Positions 7,352 to 13,351 of a stretch of DNA of 37,760 nt are shown here, piece after piece (positions within the stretch are counted from its first letter, which is position 1; each line of letters starts with the position of its first letter). Origin of the DNA: DAOTZU01 sp034433995 (GTDB taxonomy: Bacteria > Chloroflexota > Anaerolineae > UBA1429); assembly GCA_034433995.1 (NCBI GenBank), contig DAOTZU010000152.1:1-37760 (forward strand), read 5' to 3'. The position numbers were made by a program, and so were the translations under genes. Below the pieces are notes generated by a model. It ran no database searches. It was not told the DNA's origin and worked only from the letters and a program-made list of their open reading frames with translations.

Positions 7352-8947
7352 TCATGGGTGCGCGGACAGAGGCAACGCGAGGAAGAAGGTGGAGCCGCGG
7401 CCCACCTGGCTTTCGGCCCAGATGCGCCCGCCCAGCAGCTCGGCCATCTCCCGTGCCACGGATAGCCCCAGGCCGATGCCTTCGTGGGTGCGCCGCAGAG
7501 AATCCTCCACCTGATAAAACCGCTCAAAGATGCGCTCCAACTCCTCGGCGGGGATGCCCACGCCGGTATCGGCGACGGAGAGGAGCAGTTGTTGCTCGGC
7601 CAGCTCGGCGCTCAGGCGGATCGTCCCGCCCTCCGGGGTGAATTTGATGGCGTTGGAGAGCAGATTATTGAGGATGATGCGGAGCAATTGCCGATCGGTT
7701 TGCAGGCTGGGCAGATCCGATGGCACTGTGACCCGCACCTGCTGCTGCTTCCGCTCGGCCAAGAGGCGCAGATCCTCCACCACCGTACCCACCACCTGGG
7801 CCACGTCCACCGAGGCGACCTGCACGGGGATATTGCCGGTGTCGATCTGCCGCAGGCTCACCATCTGGTCCACGATCCGCTTGAGCTGCGTGGCCGCTTG
7901 CACGATGTGTTGCAGATGCTCCCGCATGGGGCCTTCGGCCTCTTCCTCCAAGAGAGTGGCATAGGAGAGGACCACCGCCAAGGGGGAGCGCAGCTCGTGG
8001 GCGGCGATGCTGATGAATTCGCTTTTCAGGTAATCCAGTTCGGCCAGGCGCTGATAGGCCGCCTGGATCTCGCCAAAGAGATGGGCATTCGCGATGGCCA
8101 CGGCGGCCTGGCTGCCCAAGATGGAGAGGAACTCCAGATCGCCCTCGTCAAAGGGCGGGCTCTCTCGCATCTTGGTGACGTTCAACACCCCCAGAACCTT
8201 CTCCTGATAGATCAAGGGTAGCGAGATGGCGCTGGTGATGTGCGTCGCCTCGTAAAAGAGACGGAAGCGCGGATCGTCGCGCACGTTTCCTTGTAATACC
8301 AGCGGCTCCCGATGGGTGACCACATAGCCGGCGATCCCTTGGTCCAGCGGCTGACGGGCGCCCTCTGGCACCTCGTCCGCCAAACCCTCCGCCGCCTGGA
8401 TGACCAGCTCCTGCCGCTCGTTCAACAGCATGAGGGAGGCGCTATCGGCGTGCATCTCTTGGCGCGCCGTGTGCACGATCTTTTGGGTCAACGTCTTGAG
8501 ATCCACCGAGCTCATAAAGACACGGCTGAGGTCAAAGAGGGGCACCAGGGCCTGAAGGCGCGCGTTCTCCCGCTCCAGGCGGGCCCTGGCCAGGGCGCGA
8601 GAGACGATGGAGGCCAATTCGTCGGGGCGAAAGGGTTTGAGGATAAACTCCGAGACCCCCAATTGCAGGGCCTCGATGGCCGTTTGCATGGTGCCGAAGC
8701 CGGTCATGACCACGGCGGTGATGGAGGGCCGCAAGGAGCGAATGAGGCGATAGGCCTCCAGGCCGTTCATTTGGGGCATCTTGACATCGGTCAAGAAAAG
8801 GTCAAAGGAATCCTCGCGGGCGCGCTCCACCGCCTGCTGGCCGTCGGCCACCCCCACTGCCTCGTAGCCTGCCAACTCCAGGACCCGCACGCACATTTCG
8901 CGCAGATCGGTTTCGTCCTCAGCAACCAGAATCTTGTCCTTTGGCAT
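7352..8947 (-). CDS. Hybrid receiver-GAF-histidine kinase, soluble
   Basis: A 531-residue cytoplasmic signalling protein without membrane segments. It has an N-terminal receiver domain (about 4-120; phospho-acceptor D54, K104 of 'LKPF') and a GAF domain (about 145-290). The HisKA domain carries H317 in 'SIAAHELRSPLAVV'. The HATPase_c domain has 'NNLLSNAIKFTPEGG', 'DTGVGIP' and 'GIGLGLSVARE'. With the receiver at the N terminus and no output domain after the kinase, the protein looks like an intermediate in a phosphorelay. ATG at 8947 is preferred because 'MPKDKILVAEDE' begins the receiver fold directly; a GTG at 8974 would add nine residues. It lies 37 bases downstream of the OmpR-type regulator in the same operon, its likely partner. 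The GAF ligand is unknown. Confidence 0.85.
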   Translation of the reverse strand: MPKDKILVAEDETDLREMCVRVLELAGYEAVGVADGQQAVERAREDSFDLFLTDVKMPQMNGLEAYRLIRSLRPSITAVVMTGFGTMQTAIEALQLGVSEFILKPFRPDELASIVSRALARARLERENARLQALVPLFDLSRVFMSSVDLKTLTQKIVHTARQEMHADSASLMLLNERQELVIQAAEGLADEVPEGARQPLDQGIAGYVVTHREPLVLQGNVRDDPRFRLFYEATHITSAISLPLIYQEKVLGVLNVTKMRESPPFDEGDLEFLSILGSQAAVAIANAHLFGEIQAAYQRLAELDYLKSEFISIAAHELRSPLAVVLSYATLLEEEAEGPMREHLQHIVQAATQLKRIVDQMVSLRQIDTGNIPVQVASVDVAQVVGTVVEDLRLLAERKQQQVRVTVPSDLPSLQTDRQLLRIILNNLLSNAIKFTPEGGTIRLSAELAEQQLLLSVADTGVGIPAEELERIFERFYQVEDSLRRTHEGIGLGLSVAREMAELLGGRIWAESQVGRGSTFFLALPLSAHP

Positions 8948-8984
8948 GAGTGACCAAACCTTTCCCGGAAGCACGTGGCCCAGG

Positions 8985-9686
8985 TCAGTTGTTGCTGGGA
9001 ATCATATAGCCCCGGCGCAGGACGTTCTTGATATAAATGGGCGCCCGGGGGTTGGGCTCGATCTTGTCGCGAATGTTCTTCACGTGCACCCGCACCAGGT
9101 CAGGGATGCCCGTGCCGGGCGGATAACCCCACACCAGCTGGAGCAGTTGGTCGGCGGAATAGACCTTATCGGGGTTGCTCATGAGAAACTGAACCAGCTC
9201 AAACTCCACCGGGGTGAGGAGCACGGTGCGGGTAGGCGTGCTGATCTCAAAGGTGCGACAGTTCAAGACCAAGCTCCCCACCTCGATGCGATCGTTGAGC
9301 CTTTCCGAGCTCTGAGACGAGCGGCGCAACAAGGCTTTGACCCGCAGCTCCAGCTCGCGCAGATCGAAGGGCTTGGTCAGATAGTCGTCGGCGCCTGCCT
9401 CAAACCCTTCGATCTTGTCGCCGATCTCTCCTTTGGCGGTGAGAAAGAGGATGGGGGTCTGGGCCAGGTCAGGGTTGGCGCGCATATGGCGGCAGACCTC
9501 GATGCCCGTCATCCCAGGCATGAGAATATCCAGCACGACGAGATCAGGGTGTCGCGTCCGGGCGATCTGTAGCGCGTCCGCGCCGCGATAAGCCACCGCC
9601 ACCTCATAGCCAGCCCGCCGCAAGGAGCGGTCAATGGTCTCGGCCACGTCCTCGTTATCATCCACGACCAGGATTAGCTGGCTCAT
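8985..9686 (-). CDS. OmpR/PhoB-family response regulator
   Basis: 233 residues: a receiver domain (1-120) with D9/D10, phospho-acceptor D53, T83 and K105, then a winged-helix DNA-binding domain (about 135-230). The latter has 'LTPVEFELVQFLMSNPDKVYS' and ends 'IKNVLRRGYMI', as in OmpR/PhoB proteins. It is first in an operon with the hybrid kinase and is probably phosphorylated by it. It is read from its own promoter at 9746-9774. Target genes cannot be inferred. Confidence 0.9.
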   Translation of the reverse strand: MSQLILVVDDNEDVAETIDRSLRRAGYEVAVAYRGADALQIARTRHPDLVVLDILMPGMTGIEVCRHMRANPDLAQTPILFLTAKGEIGDKIEGFEAGADDYLTKPFDLRELELRVKALLRRSSQSSERLNDRIEVGSLVLNCRTFEISTPTRTVLLTPVEFELVQFLMSNPDKVYSADQLLQLVWGYPPGTGIPDLVRVHVKNIRDKIEPNPRAPIYIKNVLRRGYMIPSNN

Positions 9687-9745
9687 CGTCTCCCCTCCTC
9701 TGCCCCACAGGCCTTTTCTGCCCTAAAAAGCGTTCATTGCCTCCC

Positions 9746-9774
9746 ATTATAGCCCCAGAAATCCTGGCGCACAA
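9746..9774 (-). promoter_or_regulatory. Promoter of the regulator-kinase operon
   Basis: On the minus strand TTGTGC (9774-9769), 17-base spacer, TATAAT (9751-9746), about 60 bases before the regulator start. It is divergent from the FtsB-like promoter, whose -35 begins only six bases away. Confidence 0.6.
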
Positions 9775-9779
9775 CCAAG

Positions 9780-9808
9780 TTGACGGTTCGCTCGAGAAAG
9801 GGTAACAT
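9780..9808 (+). promoter_or_regulatory. Promoter of the FtsB-like gene
   Basis: TTGACG (9780-9785), 17-base spacer, TAACAT (9803-9808). The start of transcription would be near 9815, leaving a very short leader before the ATG at 9827. Confidence 0.6.
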
Positions 9809-9826
9809 CAACGCCAGAGGTGCAAG

Positions 9827-10264
9827 ATGACGGCAGGTCCTTCACGCTCCATCACCGTAGCCCAGGTTGTGGCCATCTTGGCTTCCACCGCGGTGCTCTT
9901 TTTCTTGATCGCCTTTGCCACCAAAACCCTGGATGCCCACCGCCTCAGGGTTTGGCGCGATCGCCTGCGGAGCGAGATCGCAGCGATGGAGCAGGAACGC
10001 CGAGTGTTGGAGGCAGAGCTTGCCCGACGGCGTTCCCCTGCCTGGCTTGAGGAGGCCCTGCGGGATGCCGGTCTGGTGGGCGAAAAGATGGTGGGCGTGG
10101 TGCTGGTCACCACCACGCCTCCCCCGCAGGTGGGCGCCACCCCGGCCCCTGTGGCGACACCCCTGCCCGCAACCGCCCCCCAGGGCGCCCTCTTTGCCAA
10201 CCCGTATTGGAGGGCCTGGATGCAGCTCCTCTGGGGGCGCCCCACAGACGCCGCAGCGCCCTAG
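9827..10264 (+). CDS. FtsB/DivIC-like membrane protein with coiled coil
   Basis: 145 residues with a short cytoplasmic N terminus, one membrane helix (about 11-31, 'VVAILASTAVLFFLIAFATKT'), and then a charged heptad-type coiled coil (about 38-70, 'LRSEIAAMEQERRVLEAELARRR'). The tail is proline-rich. This is the architecture of the septum-formation initiators FtsB/DivIC, which bridge the divisome across the membrane. The segment after the coil ('WLEEALRDAGLVGEKMVGVV') is also typical. An AGAGGTG site precedes the ATG. Its TAG stop shares the tetramer CTAG (10261-10264) with the stop codon of trpS on the other strand. Sequence conservation in this family is low, so the call rests on architecture. 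Confidence 0.6.
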   Translation: MTAGPSRSITVAQVVAILASTAVLFFLIAFATKTLDAHRLRVWRDRLRSEIAAMEQERRVLEAELARRRSPAWLEEALRDAGLVGEKMVGVVLVTTTPPPQVGATPAPVATPLPATAPQGALFANPYWRAWMQLLWGRPTDAAAP

Positions 10265-11340
10265 ACCGCCGGCTTTTCCGCTGCTTTTTGTGCCCGCTCG
10301 ATGGCCTCGCGCCCTTTGCGAGAGATGCGGTTCCACAACCCGGCCAAACCCATGGCCTTGCGCATCAGGAGCACCGTTTCCTCGCCCTCTTTGCTGGCCC
10401 GCAAGGTGCCCTCATAGATCACCCGCTCCACCAGACCGCTTTGGGCCTCATAGTGGGCGCGGCGCTCGCGCAAGGGATCCAGGAAGCGGTTCAGGGCGAG
10501 GGCGAGCTTCTCCTTAACCTCCACATCCCCCACCTTCCCCTGGCGGTAGCGGGCCTTGAGGTCCTCCACCTCGGCCTTGTTGGGGTTAAAGATATCGTGG
10601 TAGATAAAGACGGGGTTCCCCTCCACCGTGCCAGGGATATCGGCCCGGATGCGGTTGGGATCGGTGTACATGGCAAAGACCTTCTTTTCCACCGTCTTGG
10701 GGTCATCGGAAAGATAGATGGCGTTGCCCAAGCTCTTGGACATCTTGGCCTGGCCGTCGGTGCCCACCAAAGTGGGCACATCGCCCACCATCACCTCAGG
10801 GATGGGAAAGACCTCGCCATAAAGATAATTGAAGCGCTTGGCGATCTCGCGGGTGATCTCGACATGGGCCTCGTTATCCTTGCCCACCGGCACCAGATGG
10901 GCGCGGGGCATGAGGATATCCGCCGCTTGAAGGACCGGATAGCCCACCAGCCCAAAGGGCAGGGTCTCGTCGCTGAGGTTGGCCGCCCGGGCCATGTCCT
11001 TGATGCTGGGCAGCCGCTGCAGGCGGGGCAGGGTGACCAGCATCTCAAAGAGCAAGTTCATCTCATACACCGCCGGCACGGCCGATTGCAGATAGATGAC
11101 GCTTTTGGCCGGGTCGATCCCCGCGGCGAGATAATCCAGCACCACGTCGTAGACGTTCTGGCGTAGCTCTTCGATGTGTTCCTTCTCCGGCCGCGTGGTC
11201 AGCGTATGCAGGTCGGCGACGATGAAAAAGCATTCGTACTCATCCTGCAGCCGCACGCGGTTGGCCAGGCTGCCCACGTAATGCCCCAGATGGAGCTTGC
11301 CCGTGGGCCGATCGCCGGTCAAAATGCGCTTTTTGGTCAT
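10261..11340 (-). CDS. trpS: Tryptophan-tRNA ligase
   Basis: A 359-residue class I aminoacyl-tRNA synthetase that charges tRNA-Trp. The HIGH-type signature is 'HLGH' (17-20), the KMSKS loop is intact (199-203), and 'GDRPTGKLHLGHYVGSL' at the N terminus is typical of TrpS. The ATG at 11340 follows GGAGGAGG with good spacing; the open frame continues upstream to a TTG inside the T-box terminator and is not the start. The gene is preceded by a T-box leader whose candidate specifier codon is TGG, so expression should respond to uncharged tRNA-Trp. A C-terminal extension ('AIERAQKAAEKPAV') is slightly longer than usual. Confidence 0.95.
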   Translation of the reverse strand: MTKKRILTGDRPTGKLHLGHYVGSLANRVRLQDEYECFFIVADLHTLTTRPEKEHIEELRQNVYDVVLDYLAAGIDPAKSVIYLQSAVPAVYEMNLLFEMLVTLPRLQRLPSIKDMARAANLSDETLPFGLVGYPVLQAADILMPRAHLVPVGKDNEAHVEITREIAKRFNYLYGEVFPIPEVMVGDVPTLVGTDGQAKMSKSLGNAIYLSDDPKTVEKKVFAMYTDPNRIRADIPGTVEGNPVFIYHDIFNPNKAEVEDLKARYRQGKVGDVEVKEKLALALNRFLDPLRERRAHYEAQSGLVERVIYEGTLRASKEGEETVLLMRKAMGLAGLWNRISRKGREAIERAQKAAEKPAV

Positions 11341-11395
11341 GCTGCTTCCTCCTCCCTTTCGCGAACGAGTTGATTCAAGTGCTGCATCATGGGCC

Positions 11396-11687
11396 AAATA
11401 AAAACGCCCCGCTGCGCTTTCTAGCCAGCAGGGACGAGAAAAACTCCCGTGGTGCCACCCTGATTAAGCGGCCCGTGCCAGGGGCGCTTCACTCTTGGGA
11501 TACGGATTTTCGCCGCTACCCCTTGGTCGTGCTAACGGGACCCCCCTCCGGCGCGGACTACTGGACTGGCGTTCGCCCGCGCAGCTCGCCGGCCCATTCG
11601 CGCTCTGCAGGGCGCACCCCCTTCGCAGCCGGCGGGGGCTCTCTGGGCGCCGCCTGAGCGTTACTCTTCCGGGTCAACGCTTTTCGT
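11396..11687 (-). promoter_or_regulatory. T-box riboswitch controlling trpS
   Basis: On the minus strand the conserved T-box sequence AGGGTGGCACCACGGG occupies 11461-11446. It is followed by a GC-rich terminator hairpin (about 11437-11405) and TTTTTATTT (11404-11396). The 5' half contains the stem I base 'GGAAGAGTAACGC' and a candidate specifier TGG (11596-11594) directly after GAA, matching tryptophan. Known mechanism: uncharged tRNA pairs with the specifier and with the T-box bulge, favouring the antiterminator and read-through into the gene. The T-box and terminator are unambiguous; the specifier position is an inference. Confidence 0.92.
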
Positions 11688-11693
11688 GGCTCT

Positions 11694-11722
11694 ATGATAA
11701 CACAGGCGGCAACCATTGTCAA
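11694..11722 (-). promoter_or_regulatory. Promoter of the T-box/trpS transcript
   Basis: On the minus strand TTGACA (11722-11717), 17-base spacer, TATCAT (11699-11694). Transcription should start near 11687, immediately before the T-box leader. Confidence 0.8.
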
Positions 11723-11744
11723 AGGAAGCGCGCAAGAAACTGGG

Positions 11745-11874
11745 GTGTTGAGAAAAGGCGTGTAGGCCTTGCCCGCCGTCGGATGAAATCCGACGGCTCT
11801 GCTTGCCAAGCCCGCGGCGCGGGCTTACCATCCCCAGACGTCGGTTTCCAACCGACGGGGACATTTCTCAACAC
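11745..11874. repeat. 130-bp element with terminal inverted repeats, copy 1
   Basis: It is bounded by GTGTTGAGAAA (11745-11755) and its exact inverse TTTCTCAACAC (11864-11874). Inside are three hairpins: around the GCCGTCGGAT/ATCCGACGGC pair, the AAGCCCGCG/CGCGGGCTT pair and the CGTCGGTTT/AACCGACG pair. There is no ORF of note. A copy about 95% identical lies at 20666-20797. It sits between the 3' end of the methyltransferase gene and the trpS promoter. Confidence 0.85.
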
Positions 11875-11926
11875 CTGCGCAGAAACAGGCCTGGGACGGG
11901 GATGAGCCATGCTTTGGCCCCAGGCG

Positions 11927-12841
11927 TTACTTGAAGATGTAGATGCCCCCCTCGATGGGCCAGCGGGCGGCGCAGTTGGGGCAGTGCAACGCCTGTTCCC
12001 CTTGCTCCAACGGCTCGGCGCCGCAGGTGGGGCAGCGAAAGAGCCGGTTCCGCTCCGCCGGCGGGCGCTCCGCCGCTTTCTGGGCGCGGGAGCGCAGGAA
12101 AATGCTGGGCGAAAGGGCCAAGGGGGCGCTGACCCTTTGCAAGGCGCCATCCGCCGCGATGAGTAACTTGGTGGGCACGAGGCGTTTGCAGAGCGCTGCG
12201 CGGAAAAAAGAGACCGCGAGCCGCTGCTCCACCTTGAACCCGGCGGCGCCGAGCTGCTGGCGCACCCAGCGGGGGTGAAAATCGTAATGCAGGGGGGCGA
12301 ACTCGTACGGGAGGGGGTCGAAAGGGTTCATCCCACGGCGCAACAGGTAACGCAAAATGTTCTTGGCGTGGCGCTTGTTGGCGAATTCCAGGATGAAGGT
12401 GCCCTGGGCGGCCAAGACGCGATGGATCTGGCCCAGGGCCAAGGGAACATCGGCCAGGTGGTGCAAGACGCGCACCATCACCGTGGTATCCACCGCGTCG
12501 CTGGCCAGGGGCAGGCGATAGAGGTCGGCGGCCACGTAGATAAAGCGCCCATCGCCCAGCCTTTGGCGGGCATATTCCAATTGGGAGCGGGAGTAATCCA
12601 GCAGGATCACTTCATCGTACCCTGCATAGAGGGGCGCGAGGCGGCCAAAGCCCGCGCCCACATCCAGCAGGCGCCGGCCGGTGGGAGGCAGGAGTCGCCG
12701 CAGGGCGATCCTCTCGGCGCCGTCCTCGTATTCGCGGCCTCGGCCCTCCCAAAAGTCGGTGCGGTAGGTGCTGCCTTCATAATCGCAGATGGGCAACGCT
12801 GGCGGGGTGGTGTTGGCGGACAAGGGCATCTCCTCGGTCAT
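11927..12841 (-). CDS. Class I SAM-dependent methyltransferase with C-terminal zinc ribbon
   Basis: 304 residues. The N-terminal two thirds is a Methyltransf_11-type domain: motif I 'LLDVGAGFGRLAPLY' (about 57-71), the acidic 'LLDYSRSQLEYARQRLG', and 'VMVRVLHHLADVPLAL' and 'AQGTFILEFANKRH' as the later motifs. The last ~40 residues carry two cysteine pairs ('CPTCGAEPL' and 'CPNCAARWPI') like a Trm112/zinc-ribbon module. This suggests a substrate-docking role. The substrate cannot be named; ubiquinone/menaquinone-type, sugar and tRNA substrates are all possible. The start is either ATG 12841, which overlaps the parS site, or ATG 12829 directly behind GAGGAG. It is divergent from rpsT. Confidence 0.8.
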   Translation of the reverse strand: MTEEMPLSANTTPPALPICDYEGSTYRTDFWEGRGREYEDGAERIALRRLLPPTGRRLLDVGAGFGRLAPLYAGYDEVILLDYSRSQLEYARQRLGDGRFIYVAADLYRLPLASDAVDTTVMVRVLHHLADVPLALGQIHRVLAAQGTFILEFANKRHAKNILRYLLRRGMNPFDPLPYEFAPLHYDFHPRWVRQQLGAAGFKVEQRLAVSFFRAALCKRLVPTKLLIAADGALQRVSAPLALSPSIFLRSRAQKAAERPPAERNRLFRCPTCGAEPLEQGEQALHCPNCAARWPIEGGIYIFK

Positions 12842-12856
12842 GTTTCACGTGAAACG
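12841..12856. other. parS: parS centromere site (ParB/Spo0J-binding)
   Basis: TGTTTCACGTGAAACG matches the bacterial parS consensus TGTTTCACGTGAAACA at 15 of 16 positions, and the inner 14 bases (12842-12855) are a perfect palindrome. ParB loads on this site and organises origin segregation with ParA and SMC. The site's first base is also the first base of the methyltransferase start codon on the minus strand. No parA/parB lies in the window. Confidence 0.85.
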
Positions 12857-12919
12857 TCCCTGGCGTTTTCCTCCCCCATTCTAGGAGTGTCCTTCATCCT
12901 GTCAAAGGGACGCCGCAAT

Positions 12920-12948
12920 TGGACAGAAACGGGCAAGATGTGTATAAT
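12920..12948 (+). promoter_or_regulatory. Promoter of rpsT
   Basis: TGGACA (12920-12925), 17-base spacer, TATAAT (12943-12948), with a start near 12955 and a 40-base leader. Confidence 0.75.
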
Positions 12949-12994
12949 CGTCTCTGCTTTGGGAGACGTGTAGTGTTCATGCAGGAGGAATAAG

Positions 12995-13270
12995 TTGGCT
13001 AACACCAAATCAGCGATCAAGCGCATCCGTCAGAACGAGAAACGCCGCTTGCGCAACCGTAGCGTGCGCTCGCGGACGCGGACCTTCGCCAAAAAAGCCG
13101 AAGCGTTGATCGCCGGCGGCAACCCCGCCGAGGCGATGGAGGCTGTGCGTGCCGCCGTCAGCGAGCTGGACAAGGCAGCGCGCAAGGGCGTCATTCATCC
13201 CAATAACGCCGCTCGGCACAAGTCGCGCTTGATGAAACGGCTCAATAGCCTCATCCAGGCCCAGAGCTGA
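12995..13270 (+). CDS. rpsT: 30S ribosomal protein S20
   Basis: 91 residues, the usual length. It starts 'ANTKSAIKRIRQNEKRR' after the initiator and contains 'NNAARHKSRLMKRLN', both diagnostic of bS20, which binds 16S rRNA. The start codon is TTG (12995) seven bases after AGGAGG. Non-AUG starts are well known for rpsT and allow autoregulation in E. coli; whether that happens here is not shown. Monocistronic, with its own promoter and terminator. Confidence 0.97.
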   Translation: MANTKSAIKRIRQNEKRRLRNRSVRSRTRTFAKKAEALIAGGNPAEAMEAVRAAVSELDKAARKGVIHPNNAARHKSRLMKRLNSLIQAQS

Positions 13271-13295
13271 CCCTCGAACATAGCACAGAATTTTG

Positions 13296-13333
13296 GGACA
13301 TCGCCGCGTGCTCGGCGATGTCCTTTGCTGTTT
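13296..13333 (+). terminator. Terminator of rpsT
   Basis: GGACATCGCCG (13296-13306) pairs with CGGCGATGTCC (13313-13323), followed by TTTGCTGTTT. Confidence 0.75.
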
Positions 13334-13351
13334 CTCTCCTTTGTCCCTTCC

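Noticed and set aside
13296..13323. rpsT hairpin as a shared terminator for the convergent DUF2298 gene
   Set aside because: On the minus strand the stem is followed by CAAAATTCT with no T-run, so it supports termination only on the plus strand.
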